Shown: positions 22,121 to 30,515, numbered from the stretch's first letter. The stretch is DNA of 31,130 bases from Bacteroidales bacterium UBA1187 (GCA_002309835.1 DBYL01000033.1:46868-77997), one strand, 5' to 3'. Notes: generated by a model from the letters alone, not told the origin. Program-made: numbers and translations.

Positions 22121-23920
22121 TTACGAGCGCCCCGCGCGCTTGCGCTCCAACTCATCGAGTATGATTTTACGTATACGCATCGCATGCGGCGTTACCTCTA
22201 CGTACTCATCCTCTTTGATATACTCCAGCGCTTCCTCCAGACTCATACGAATCGGCGGTGGCAGACAAGCCTTCTCGTCCGACGATTTGGTACGCATGTT
22301 CGTCAGTTTCTTGCTCTTGGTCACGTTGATGACGATGTCGCCTTCCTTGGCGTTCTCGCCTACTACCTGACCGGCATACACCTCTTCTTGCGGGTCGATG
22401 AAGAAACGTCCGCGGTCTTGCAGTTTATCCAGCGCATACGCATAAGCCGTCCCGGCTTCCATCGCAATCAAACTACCGTTGTTGCGTTTTACGATCTCGC
22501 CTTTCCACGGCTGGTACTCCAGGAATCGGTGCGCCATGATAGCCTCACCGGCACTCACGTTCATCACGTAGGTACGCATTCCTAAGATACCACGACTCGG
22601 GATGGTAAACTCCAGATGCACGCGGTCATTGACCATCTCCATCTTCGTCATCTCGCCCTTGTGGGTGCTCACGAACTCGATAATCTTACCGCTGCACTCT
22701 TCCGGTGTGTTCACCGTCAACGACTCTACCGGTTCGCATTTGACGCCGTCGATCTCTTTGATGATGACTTGCGGCTGGCCGACCTGTAGTTCATAGCCCT
22801 CGCGACGCATCGTCTCGATGAGCACGCTCAAGTGCAGCACACCACGTCCATAGACGCGCCAACTGCTCTCTTCGGCTCCTTTCTCCACGCGCAGCGCCAG
22901 GTTTTTCTCCAGCTCTTTGTTCAAGCGGTCCTGGATATGGCGACTGGTCACGAACTTACCGTCCTGACCGAAGAAAGGACTGTCGTTGATGCAGAAGGTC
23001 ATACTCATCGTCGGCTCGTCGATAGCAATCGGCTTGAGCGGTTCGGGATTCTCTGCATCGCATATAGTGTCACCGATCTCGAAGCCCTCGATACCGATGA
23101 GTGCACATATATCGCCGTTCTTGACGACATCGGTCTTCACATGACCCATACCCGAGAACGTGTGGAGCTCTTTGATCTTCGTCTTCACCATCGTGCCGTC
23201 TTTCTTTGCGAGCGTCACGGTCTGACCGTCTTTCAACTCACCGCGGTGCAGACGACCAATCGCGATTCGACCAACATAACTGTTATAATCCAGACTGGTG
23301 ATCAACATCTGCGGCGTACCGGGGTTCTCCTGCGGAGCAGGGATATACTCGATGATAGCATCCATCAGGTCCGTCAGGTCCGTCGTCGGCTTGCGCCAAT
23401 CGGTACTCATCCAGCCTTGCTTAGCCGATCCGTACAACGTCTGGAAATCCAACTGGTCATCCGTCGCATTGAGGTTGCACATCAGGTCGAATACCTCTTC
23501 TTGCACCTCATCGGGACGACAGTTCAGTTTATCTACTTTGTTGATCACTACGATAGGCTTCAGACCGATCTCGAGGGCTTTCTGCAGCACAAAACGGGTC
23601 TGAGGCATCGCGCCTTCGAAGGCATCGACGAGCAGTAATACACCATCGGCCATATTCAACACACGTTCTACCTCGCCACCAAAGTCTGCGTGCCCCGGAG
23701 TGTCGATGATGTTGATCTTCGTGCCCTTGTAATCGATGGCTACGTTCTTCGCCAGAATGGTGATGCCACGCTCACGCTCCAGATCGTTGTTGTCCAGGAT
23801 GAGTTCACCTTTGTTCTCGTTCTCACGGAAGAGGTGAGCGGTGTAAAGCATCTTGTCCACGAGCGTGGTCTTGCCGTGGTCAACATGCGCAATGATTGCG
23901 ATGTTTCGTATATTTTGCAT
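22121..23920 (-). CDS. typA: Ribosome-associated GTPase TypA/BipA
   Basis: 599 residues, the family length. It is a translational GTPase that acts in ribosome assembly and stress or low-temperature growth. G motifs are clear: AHVDHGKT (11-18), RGITI (51-55), DTPGHADF (73-80) and NKVDK (127-131). An EF-Tu-like domain II and EF-G-like domains follow. The C-terminal BipA-specific region has TRGILGMR-like SRGILGMRTYVMN and the GEAIMAHRF stretch. The DUF4476 gene ends 8 nt upstream, so they are co-transcribed; tig follows after the palindromic element. Confidence 0.96.
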   Translation of the reverse strand: MQNIRNIAIIAHVDHGKTTLVDKMLYTAHLFRENENKGELILDNNDLERERGITILAKNVAIDYKGTKINIIDTPGHADFGGEVERVLNMADGVLLLVDAFEGAMPQTRFVLQKALEIGLKPIVVINKVDKLNCRPDEVQEEVFDLMCNLNATDDQLDFQTLYGSAKQGWMSTDWRKPTTDLTDLMDAIIEYIPAPQENPGTPQMLITSLDYNSYVGRIAIGRLHRGELKDGQTVTLAKKDGTMVKTKIKELHTFSGMGHVKTDVVKNGDICALIGIEGFEIGDTICDAENPEPLKPIAIDEPTMSMTFCINDSPFFGQDGKFVTSRHIQDRLNKELEKNLALRVEKGAEESSWRVYGRGVLHLSVLIETMRREGYELQVGQPQVIIKEIDGVKCEPVESLTVNTPEECSGKIIEFVSTHKGEMTKMEMVNDRVHLEFTIPSRGILGMRTYVMNVSAGEAIMAHRFLEYQPWKGEIVKRNNGSLIAMEAGTAYAYALDKLQDRGRFFIDPQEEVYAGQVVGENAKEGDIVINVTKSKKLTNMRTKSSDEKACLPPPIRMSLEEALEYIKEDEYVEVTPHAMRIRKIILDELERKRAGRS

Positions 23921-23928
23921 AGGATGAT

Positions 23929-24474
23929 TTATCTTCTATAGCCCGGCTGCACGCGTTCCATCAGTTTGTCGCAGTCGGAGCGGTAACGGAGTACGTTGCA
24001 CAACGTGTAGTAGTTCTCCTTATCGGCGCAGTACTTATGCGCATAAATCAGGAAATCGACTTTGCGGTCCTCCATCGTGAATTTCTCAGCCATACGTGCC
24101 AAGTCGCGTACTGTAAACGGACAGAGCGTAACGCAGAGTTTGGCAACCTCCATACGCTTGTCGTCATACGATTGCTTCTCGATCATCTGCAGCGCAAACT
24201 GCACTTGCTCGGGGTTTGCTACGTGTACTACCGGAGCGGGTGCAGGAGCAGGCTTGTGCTGCTCGTGATGACCGTTCTTCTGCTGGTCACGCAGCGCGTC
24301 ACGTTGGCCATCACGGTAACCGTCGCGGTAACCATCGTTGTACGAACCGTTATGACTGTTATGTTGATGTGTCGGAGTCGGACCCTGCGGCTGCGGGTTA
24401 CCCTGACGACTATATTGTGCCATCACGCCCAGCGATACCAGGCTCACCAGCACTAAAAATACATACTTCTTCAT
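23929..24474 (-). CDS. Secreted DUF4476 protein
   Basis: 181 residues. Signal peptide (about 1-19, ending GVMAQ). A low-complexity middle has a His/Asn/Gln-rich patch, then DGYRDGYRDGQRDALRDQ (tandem DGYRD units, about 48-65), then a Pro/Ala stretch. The C-terminal ~95 residues (FALQMIEKQSYDDKRMEVAK onwards, ending about RVQPGYRR) match DUF4476, a helical domain of unknown function common in Bacteroidota exported proteins. The gap to the upstream LpoB/CsgG-like gene is 38 nt with repeated words (ATCTTCA twice). No function can be assigned. Confidence 0.8.
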   Translation of the reverse strand: MKKYVFLVLVSLVSLGVMAQYSRQGNPQPQGPTPTHQHNSHNGSYNDGYRDGYRDGQRDALRDQQKNGHHEQHKPAPAPAPVVHVANPEQVQFALQMIEKQSYDDKRMEVAKLCVTLCPFTVRDLARMAEKFTMEDRKVDFLIYAHKYCADKENYYTLCNVLRYRSDCDKLMERVQPGYRR

Positions 24475-24512
24475 ATTCTCAAATTTTTAAATCTTCAATC
24501 TTCAATCTTTTC

Positions 24513-25661
24513 TTACGGACGTAAGATGTTGAAACTAATCTCCTGCGTCGGCTTCATCGGCGGAACCTGGAATTTGAATACCTGCGGAGAAATCAGATAA
24601 TCGATCTGAATAGCTTTGATCAATCCGTATTTCTCGGGCGGCAGACGGAAGGTCTTCGTCGAGCGTTTCTCAACCTTACCGATGTTCACACCCTCCAACT
24701 GAATCAGGAAGTCCGAATACTGCTCGTTGTGGATCGTTACGAGATACGAGCGATAGGACGGCTCGATATTGACGATCGTACCCAGACGTGCCTCTTGACG
24801 TTTCATCAACTCTTGCTCTTTCAGCATACGACCGAGTTTCTCTTTCGTCTCGTCGTAGAACATGTGGTAACCAACCTTACCGAAGTTATTCAACTCGATC
24901 TCGGTCCACTCCCAGCCCTTCGGCTCAAGAATATCGATGTTCTTAACGGTGTACGGCATCTTCTCGAAGGTAACCGTGAACTCATGTACACCGATACCAT
25001 ATGTCTCCGAGTGGTCGGTAGCAATACCGTTGGTGCTCAGTAGCTTATACGTGTTGCCCGTAGCGCGGTCGCGGATGACGGTGGATGCGTAGATCGACCA
25101 GCGGATACCCGTAGCATCCATGATCTTGAAGGTCACAACGGTGTTGTCGCCCGTGTTATCAATAGTGATGATGTCGCAGTTGCGTTTGTTGCAGTGGCCT
25201 ACTTTCGAGTACTCCTCCTCTACCGGAGCTACGCTGTCAAATAACTGACCGGCCAGACGCTCACAGGTACGCAGGATATCCTCGATAGATGCCAGAGACG
25301 AACCCTCGCTTGCCGAAGCAGCGATGGCTAACGTACGAACGTCTAACAGACGTGCCTTGATGTAATACGAGTCACGGAAAGAACTTACGTTAGCTACGCA
25401 TACTAAGTCTACACCTAAGCGCTGACCTAATGCGCAAATAGCGTTGTTGTCTTGGCTGTTGCCTAACTCGCGTACAAAATCTGCCGTGCGCTCTACGGCT
25501 TGGAAGTCACGGTTCTGAGCGATACCGGTAACTAATTCGCTACCTAAGATCTCCTTTACCTCAGGATCCAAGCTCTCAGAACCTGTTACAAACACGGCTA
25601 CTTTGCGTTGAGCCATTAACATCGTTGGCAAAACCAACAAAAGAATCAAAATCTTTTTCAT
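24513..25661 (-). CDS. Exported protein with LpoB/CsgG-like N-terminal domain
   Basis: 382 residues. Signal peptide about 1-17 (ILILLLVLPTMLMAQ). Residues about 20-140 (KVAVFVTG, EILGSELVTGIAQNRDFQAVER, LGQRLGVDLVCVANVSSF, KARLLDVRTLAIAASAS) resemble the alpha/beta fold shared by LpoB, CsgG and related periplasmic proteins in Bacteroidota. No lipobox Cys follows the signal peptide. The remaining ~230 residues are beta-rich with a charged stretch (EKLGRMLKEQELMKRQEARL) and match no family I recognise. It is the first gene after the minus-strand promoter at about 25770, so it heads the run to DUF4476 and typA. Function unknown. Confidence 0.7.
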   Translation of the reverse strand: MKKILILLLVLPTMLMAQRKVAVFVTGSESLDPEVKEILGSELVTGIAQNRDFQAVERTADFVRELGNSQDNNAICALGQRLGVDLVCVANVSSFRDSYYIKARLLDVRTLAIAASASEGSSLASIEDILRTCERLAGQLFDSVAPVEEEYSKVGHCNKRNCDIITIDNTGDNTVVTFKIMDATGIRWSIYASTVIRDRATGNTYKLLSTNGIATDHSETYGIGVHEFTVTFEKMPYTVKNIDILEPKGWEWTEIELNNFGKVGYHMFYDETKEKLGRMLKEQELMKRQEARLGTIVNIEPSYRSYLVTIHNEQYSDFLIQLEGVNIGKVEKRSTKTFRLPPEKYGLIKAIQIDYLISPQVFKFQVPPMKPTQEISFNILRP

Positions 25662-25769
25662 ACTTTTAAATTAAACTAAAATTTTGTTATATTTGTTATT
25701 GCGTTTTTTTGCCAAATCTCTCATCCTCTAACCCATTCACCCAATCGTTCGAGCCCACATTTTGCGCTG

Positions 25770-25800
25770 CAAAAGTACTGCTTTTTTTTTATATACGCAA
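25770..25800 (-). promoter_or_regulatory. Promoter heading the LpoB-like-DUF4476-typA run
   Basis: Minus strand: TACTTTTG (25770-25777) as -7 and CTTG (25798-25801) as -33 with a 20-nt spacer. The expected start is near 25766, giving a leader of about 105 nt before the ATG at 25661; no conserved structure was seen in that leader. No comparable promoter was found before typA, tig, mpl or the S41 gene. Confidence 0.55.
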
Positions 25801-25845
25801 GCGCACGCGAATTTTTTTCTTTTTTTTGTAAAAAATCGCCATATA

Positions 25846-25877
25846 TTTGTATATATGAAATATATTTTGTACCTTTG
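25846..25877 (+). promoter_or_regulatory. Promoter of the LRR / split-repeat cassette, with inverted repeat
   Basis: TTTG (25846-25849), a 20-nt spacer and TACCTTTG (25870-25877) fully match both elements. The expected start is near 25881, about 24 nt before the ATG. TACCTTTGC (25870-25878) is mirrored by GCAAAGGTA (25889-25897), a perfect 9-bp inverted repeat across the start site that could serve as an operator. Confidence 0.75.
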
Positions 25878-25904
25878 CGGCCAAAGAAGCAAAGGTAACA
25901 CGAA

Positions 25905-28154
25905 ATGCTCCTCCGCTTGCGACATATCACATTGTTCTTCGTGCTCATAATTTTTGGTGCGGGATTCTATGTGCAAGCAGCACTGCCGACGGGTAATTGC
26001 GGTGACCGAACTCTCTCGAATGGTCGTATTGCGTCAGACTCAACTAACGTCACATGGACACTTTATTCAGATAGCCTTGCCTTCGTAGGAAAGGGCGCAA
26101 TGGGTACAACGCAAAGTGGAGCGAATAGTCAGGCCAATTATATCAAAAAAGTTTCTTTCTCGAAAGACATCACGTTTATTGGTCGTTATACGTTATCTTA
26201 CATGAATAAACTGGAAAAGATAACGGTTGACCCTGAAAATGCTAACTATTACAGTCCTGAGGGCAGTAATTGTTTGATTGAAAGAGCAAACGAAAACGAT
26301 ACGAACATCTTGATTGCCATCGGAAACGGTTATATTCCGGAAGGCGTTGAGGTGCTGCGTAATTATGCGTTGTGCGACAATTATCGATTGACCTCTGTTA
26401 CGATTCCGCGTAGCGTCAAACAGATGGGCGAAAAGACCCCTCGTCAGGATGTAGGATACAACGAATCACCTATTAGACTTCCGTCATTGACGGAGATTCA
26501 CGTGCAATGGACCACGAAGGAGGAATTGCCCGAATGGTTGGCAGACAAATTTATCCTAAACGCGAATAAGATCACATTGTACGTGCCATGCGGAACGAAG
26601 AGTATCTATCAGAATGCAGCGCCATGGAACACCTGCAAAGCCATCGTTGACGGTACCGGTAAGTGTGGCTCCAACCTCACTTGGTCCATCTGCGACAGCG
26701 TGCTGACCATCAGCGGAACGGGAACGATGACGAATTGGTCAAATAGTGCTTCGGTTCCATGGTATGGATATCGTAACGAAATCAAGCACGTAGTCATCGA
26801 AGAAGGCGTTACGACGATTGGTGACTATGCGTTCTATCAGATGAGCAAAATAAAGACCGTTACCAATCCGAGCACCTTGAAAATAATTGGTACACTCGCT
26901 TTTCACAGTTGTTATGGTCTGGAAAGTATCAATTTGCCGGAGGGTCTGACAGACATTGGAAGAAACACAACTGGTCATGGTCCGTTCTACGGATGCCATA
27001 GTCTGAAAACCCTCTATATCCCGGCCAGCGTGACAATGATCAATAAAGATGCGTTCTTGCGTTGTCATAGCTTAACCTCTATCGTAGTGGATCCTGCCAA
27101 CACAAAGTATGACAGCCGCGATAACTGCAACGCGATTATCGAGACTGCTACCAATAAATTATTGTACGGTTGTACTATTTCCGTTATTCCCGACGGCGTG
27201 GTGACTGTCTCTAATTTTGCCTTTGAATACCAGCATAACTTGAAATCGATACGTATCTCCAATACCGTGACTTCTTTTGGTACCACGGTGTTTAAAGAGT
27301 GCGAGAATTTGAAAGATATTTATGTCGAATGGACGGAGAATATTCCGAACTATCAACTGACTGCCTGGCAGGAGCATTCGAAAGCGAATATAGGCATAGA
27401 TTTGGATACGACTATTACGGTCCATGTGCCATGCGGGTGTAAGGCGCTTTATCAGGCCAAGTCTTATTGGAGTAGATACAAGATTGTTGATGACCATCAG
27501 AAAGGTGGTATATGCGGTGCGAATGGTTCCAACCTGACGTGGATGCTTTCTTGCGACAGCGTGCTGACGATCCGCGGAACAGGTGCCATGCCCAATTGGT
27601 CCAAGCACTCTTTGGTACCATGGTACGATTATCACCAAGCCATTAAGTCAGTAATTATAGAGGAAGGTGTAACCAATATAGGAAACAATGCTTTCGCGAG
27701 TTACAAGAAACTGACTTCTGTTTCGCTACCCAACAGTCTTACTATTATCGGATGGGCTTCGTTCTGGGGCTGCGAAAAATTGCCCTCTATTACCTTGCCG
27801 GAGAGTCTGGAAACAATTGCTGATAATGCATTTCAAGCATGCCTAAAATTGTCTTCTATTACTATCCCTGAAAGCGTAACCTATATTGGAGAATTTGCCT
27901 TCCATCTGGCTTGGCTAAAGGATGTATATGTGTTATGGCCGGCCGGTTCTATTCCTGAGTGGAAGAAAGGAATGTCTGAAACGAATGGCGTGACACTCCA
28001 TGTGCCGTGTTCAGAAATAGGAGCCTACCAAACGGCAGACGGATGGAAGGAATATACTACCATCGAAGGCGAAGGAAGTCCTTTCTCCGTCACTATTCAA
28101 ACAGCTACCGGCGATACCTCGCAAGGTGGCGTAAATATTACGGTTTTACCATAA
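25905..28154 (+). CDS. Protein A: secreted BspA-type LRR protein ending in half of an InlB-like repeat
   Basis: 749 residues. Signal peptide about 1-25. Three tandem modules follow (about 26-250, 253-535, 537-715). Each opens with a cap such as NLTWSICDSVLTISGTGTM and VPWYGYR, continues in BspA/LRR_5 repeats (IEEGVTTIGDYAF, LPEGLTDIG, IPESVTYIGEFAF), and closes with a VPCG..YQ...W strand. Such proteins are surface adhesins or ligand binders in gut and oral bacteria. The last 25 residues (VTIQTATGDTSQGGVNITVL) look like the first strands of an InlB-like beta-repeat that is not completed in this protein; protein B ends the same way. No T9SS tail is present. It is first in the A-B-C-D gene set. 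Confidence 0.88.
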   Translation: MLLRLRHITLFFVLIIFGAGFYVQAALPTGNCGDRTLSNGRIASDSTNVTWTLYSDSLAFVGKGAMGTTQSGANSQANYIKKVSFSKDITFIGRYTLSYMNKLEKITVDPENANYYSPEGSNCLIERANENDTNILIAIGNGYIPEGVEVLRNYALCDNYRLTSVTIPRSVKQMGEKTPRQDVGYNESPIRLPSLTEIHVQWTTKEELPEWLADKFILNANKITLYVPCGTKSIYQNAAPWNTCKAIVDGTGKCGSNLTWSICDSVLTISGTGTMTNWSNSASVPWYGYRNEIKHVVIEEGVTTIGDYAFYQMSKIKTVTNPSTLKIIGTLAFHSCYGLESINLPEGLTDIGRNTTGHGPFYGCHSLKTLYIPASVTMINKDAFLRCHSLTSIVVDPANTKYDSRDNCNAIIETATNKLLYGCTISVIPDGVVTVSNFAFEYQHNLKSIRISNTVTSFGTTVFKECENLKDIYVEWTENIPNYQLTAWQEHSKANIGIDLDTTITVHVPCGCKALYQAKSYWSRYKIVDDHQKGGICGANGSNLTWMLSCDSVLTIRGTGAMPNWSKHSLVPWYDYHQAIKSVIIEEGVTNIGNNAFASYKKLTSVSLPNSLTIIGWASFWGCEKLPSITLPESLETIADNAFQACLKLSSITIPESVTYIGEFAFHLAWLKDVYVLWPAGSIPEWKKGMSETNGVTLHVPCSEIGAYQTADGWKEYTTIEGEGSPFSVTIQTATGDTSQGGVNITVLP

Positions 28155-28197
28155 ATCACTTGAAAATTAGTATTAACAATTATATCACACCACAAAA

Positions 28198-28725
28198 ATG
28201 AAAAAAATCCATTTAATCATCTGCGCACTTGCCTTATGTGCAATGAGTGCCATGGCGCAAACGCCACTGGCCGCAGACAATGCGAATGTGGGTTGTAACG
28301 GTGCTGTTACCATCACCGCTACTCCCGCAACGGGCTATCACTTTGTGAAATGGGTGGATGCTGCTTCCAATGAGTTCACAGAGGCCTCGCTGACGGTTTC
28401 AAGTATCAAGGCGGCAAAGTCCTTCACTGCGCACTTCGCAGCCAATGAGGCCATCGACCCGAGTATCACGGACCCGAATAACCCCAATCCGAACCCGGGT
28501 GACGTTATTCAGCTTACTCCGCACCCGGATGAGTGCCAGGTGTTTGACCATTGGAGTGACCTCGACCCGACGGACCCGAACTATGCGGCCAACCCGCGTA
28601 GCTTTACCTACGAAGGTGTAGCTCCTGCCTTCACGGCTGTCTTCCGCGATGAGACCTTCCAAGTCAACGTCAATACCGCTTCCGGCGACGTCTCGCAAGG
28701 TAGCGTAACAGTAACGGTTTTGTAA
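28198..28725 (+). CDS. Protein B: small secreted InlB-like beta-repeat protein with split modules at both ends
   Basis: 175 residues. Signal peptide about 1-21 (ending AMSAMAQ). The mature protein begins at once with the second half of an InlB-like repeat (GAVTITATPATGYHFVKW...FTAHFA, about 33-81), then a second, looser unit (GDVIQLTPHPDECQVFDHWS...FTAVF, about 101-149). It ends with residues 153-175, TFQVNVNTASGDVSQGSVTV plus TVL, a first half with no second half. The same ending closes protein A. It starts 43 nt after A. There is no T9SS tail and no enzyme motif. It looks like a linker subunit; assembly by strand donation is inferred only. Confidence 0.8.
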   Translation: MKKIHLIICALALCAMSAMAQTPLAADNANVGCNGAVTITATPATGYHFVKWVDAASNEFTEASLTVSSIKAAKSFTAHFAANEAIDPSITDPNNPNPNPGDVIQLTPHPDECQVFDHWSDLDPTDPNYAANPRSFTYEGVAPAFTAVFRDETFQVNVNTASGDVSQGSVTVTVL

Positions 28726-28748
28726 CAACTACCAACTACCAATTACAA

Positions 28749-29513
28749 ATGCAGCGTAAGCTGTTAATCATATTACTCCTTGCGTTAAGTGCTCCTCTCT
28801 GGGCCCTGGACGTGCCGTGCGGATCGGTGATTGAGCTACGAGCTACACCGGCCGACAACTGGCATTTCGAGCGCTGGTCTGATGGAGACACGCAAAGCGT
28901 GCGACAGATAGAAGTGAGGTCTGATCTGAACCTCGTTGCCTATTTCGCACCAAACTGCACAGGCTATACTCTGCCTGTCGCAGCGCTGTATGATTGGCTG
29001 CTGATGCTGGATATGAGAACGATTCAGGAGAACGGCTATTTCTTTGGGCCCGAAGAGGTGAACTGGTATCGCGTTCGTGGTGTGATTGACGCGATAGACT
29101 TGGTCGAAAAGGACGATGAATGGCTCGCGAAAGGCTATTACCTGACGCTCGATCAATCGTTGGCTGGTACAGGTGACTACTATGCAATAGTAGACCTCAG
29201 TAGCACGCCTTCCGGTACGTGTGCTAATAAGCTGCTTTCGGAACTCGTGCATTTCACTTCTTCCGCCGCTCCCACACCCGTCCTTGAACCTACGATGGTG
29301 CGCGCTAATGAACCGCAGCAACTCTTGCGACTCAATCCTGCGGCCCCGACATCCGTGGCGATCTTCGATATCTCCGGAAGACTCGTCCAGACCCTTACCG
29401 CCGAGAATGTCGAACGACTCTCGCTACGCGCAGCTCCTTTGCCCGGCTGCTACCAAGTCCTCATCCGAAACGGCAACCAACAAACCGTCCTACGATACAT
29501 CGTTGTAAAATAA
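28749..29513 (+). CDS. Protein C: InlB-like half repeat at the N-terminus, T9SS type A tail
   Basis: 254 residues. Signal peptide about 1-19. The mature start is the second half of an InlB-like repeat (CGSVIELRATPADNWHFERW, then SDGDTQSVRQIEV and LVAYFAP, about 23-68) with no first half. A middle region (about 70-180) has no family I recognise. The C-terminal ~65 residues (SVAIFDISGRLVQTLTAENV, then LPGCYQVLIRNGNQQTVLRY) form a typical type A T9SS sorting domain, so C should cross the outer membrane by T9SS and be anchored at the surface. It begins 23 nt after B, in a gap of AACTACC words. It is the only member of A-C with a recognisable sorting tail. Confidence 0.8.
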   Translation: MQRKLLIILLLALSAPLWALDVPCGSVIELRATPADNWHFERWSDGDTQSVRQIEVRSDLNLVAYFAPNCTGYTLPVAALYDWLLMLDMRTIQENGYFFGPEEVNWYRVRGVIDAIDLVEKDDEWLAKGYYLTLDQSLAGTGDYYAIVDLSSTPSGTCANKLLSELVHFTSSAAPTPVLEPTMVRANEPQQLLRLNPAAPTSVAIFDISGRLVQTLTAENVERLSLRAAPLPGCYQVLIRNGNQQTVLRYIVVK

Positions 29514-29525
29514 TCGGTCGACATG

Positions 29526-29552
29526 ACCTCGTGACCTCATGACGACATGACG
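29526..29552 (+). repeat. Dispersed 27-bp repeat, copy 3, spanning the barrel D start codon
   Basis: Reads ACCTCGTGACCTCATGACG then ACATGACG. It shares CATGACGACATGACG with the mpl copy. The start codon of the next gene (29547-29549) is within the repeat. Confidence 0.55.
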
Positions 29553-30515
29553 CAAAAAAATATAACCACATTATTAGTCCTTGTTCTTGGTTCCTTGCTC
29601 CTGGTTCCAAGATCGTTCGCCCATACTTCCGTGTTCTCGGTGGGCGTGCGAGGCGGTGCGCAGACCTATCTGCTCACGGCTTCCGACCCTGCGAGCGACA
29701 TCAAAGGCGCCTTCGGCGGAACAGGTAAACTCGATGTGCGCTATACCTTCTATGGTTGCTTCACCGATCGTCTTGGCATGGGCTTCACGGTCGGCGGTGG
29801 TGTCGGTTACGGAACCTCTTCCTTCAAAGGAACTTCCGTCGATCATTTTAGCACCACGGACTATCTGGGCAATCAGATTGACTACACCACTTCCGGCGCT
29901 TATCGCCAAACGGATAAGTTCGCTACAGCAGAAGCCTCTTTGATGCTGGCTTTCTGTTTCGGCAATATCATCGTCAATGTCGGCCCGCGGTTCATGATGC
30001 CTTTTGCTACCAAAACCCAACTAACCGTCACCAACGCCTCTATTGATGCCTATTACCCGCGTTATGATGTGCACATCATCAACCGCCCTATCACCGGCTA
30101 CCTGGAATCCCCGTACACCACAAATCATAAATCACAAATCATAAATCAAAAATATAATATCCTCATGTCCGCTGAAGTAGGTTACGAATGGTATTTCACC
30201 GCTAAGTCCTGCCTTGGCTTCCAACTCTATGCCGATGTCGCTGTCTGGTCTGGCGCATCCCCTAATCCTCTAACCCCTAACCCTCTAACCACTAATCCCC
30301 TAATCCAAGTAGCACCGATTGCGGACGCTACTAACCCCATCCCTTCCGTTACGGTCAACTCTCCCGAATATCTCGTTGCGAGCCGCCGTTACCTCGACTT
30401 CGGCCTCCGCATCTACTATGCCTTCTCCGTAACCGCCTCATCCTCCTCTTCCCATCCGAAACCCCATCGTCACGGTGACACCTCTCTCCATCGCAACCGT
30501 CACTTATCTTATTGA
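29547..30515 (+). CDS. Protein D: outer-membrane beta-barrel protein with low-complexity loops
   Basis: 322 residues. Signal peptide about 1-25 (ending PRSFAHT). The body alternates strands such as GKLDVRYTFYGCF, LGMGFTVGGGVGYGTSSF, NILMSAEVGYEWYF and CLGFQLYADVAVW, ending in a last strand YLDFGLRIYYAFSV, as in small outer-membrane barrels. A Ser/His-rich tail (SSSSHPKPHRH) follows. Two loop regions are made of simple DNA repeats: NHKSQIINQKYN from a 7-bp repeat (30122-30156) and PNPLTPNPLTTNPL from a 15-bp repeat (30256-30306). It closes the A-B-C-D set, as the other barrel gene follows the giant adhesin. No exact family recognised; the start lies in a repeat, so the N-terminus is slightly uncertain. 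Confidence 0.72.
   Translation: MTQKNITTLLVLVLGSLLLVPRSFAHTSVFSVGVRGGAQTYLLTASDPASDIKGAFGGTGKLDVRYTFYGCFTDRLGMGFTVGGGVGYGTSSFKGTSVDHFSTTDYLGNQIDYTTSGAYRQTDKFATAEASLMLAFCFGNIIVNVGPRFMMPFATKTQLTVTNASIDAYYPRYDVHIINRPITGYLESPYTTNHKSQIINQKYNILMSAEVGYEWYFTAKSCLGFQLYADVAVWSGASPNPLTPNPLTTNPLIQVAPIADATNPIPSVTVNSPEYLVASRRYLDFGLRIYYAFSVTASSSSSHPKPHRHGDTSLHRNRHLSY
30122..30156 (+). repeat. 7-bp tandem repeat inside barrel D
   Basis: AAATCAT, AAATCAC, AAATCAT, AAATCAA and a degenerate AAATATA follow each other directly. Because 7 is not a multiple of 3, the encoded residues do not repeat, yet the frame stays open. Confidence 0.85.
30256..30306 (+). repeat. 15-bp tandem repeat inside barrel D (CTAACCCC words)
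   Basis: CCTCTAACCCCTAAC (30267-30281) and CCTCTAACCACTAAT (30282-30296) are flanked by partial units CCCCTAAT and CCCCTAATCC. They encode the five-residue repeat P/T-N-P-L-T/I. Similar CTAACCCC words occur between genes at about 19000 and 30752. Confidence 0.85.

Noticed and set aside
22832..23638. 268-residue open frame on the plus strand opposite typA
   Set aside because: Shadow of the highly conserved GTPase gene; no start context, no family features.
25662..25769. Leader of the LpoB-like gene considered as a riboswitch
   Set aside because: About 105 nt, AT-rich, no convincing paired structure or known aptamer motif.
28726..28748. AACTACC words before protein C considered as a regulatory site
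   Set aside because: Simple repeated words of a kind seen in several gaps here; too short to assign a function.
28154..28749. A, B and C considered as one gene broken by frameshifts or a pseudogene
   Set aside because: B and C each have a proper start, an intact signal peptide and no leftover coding sequence joining them to the upstream gene.
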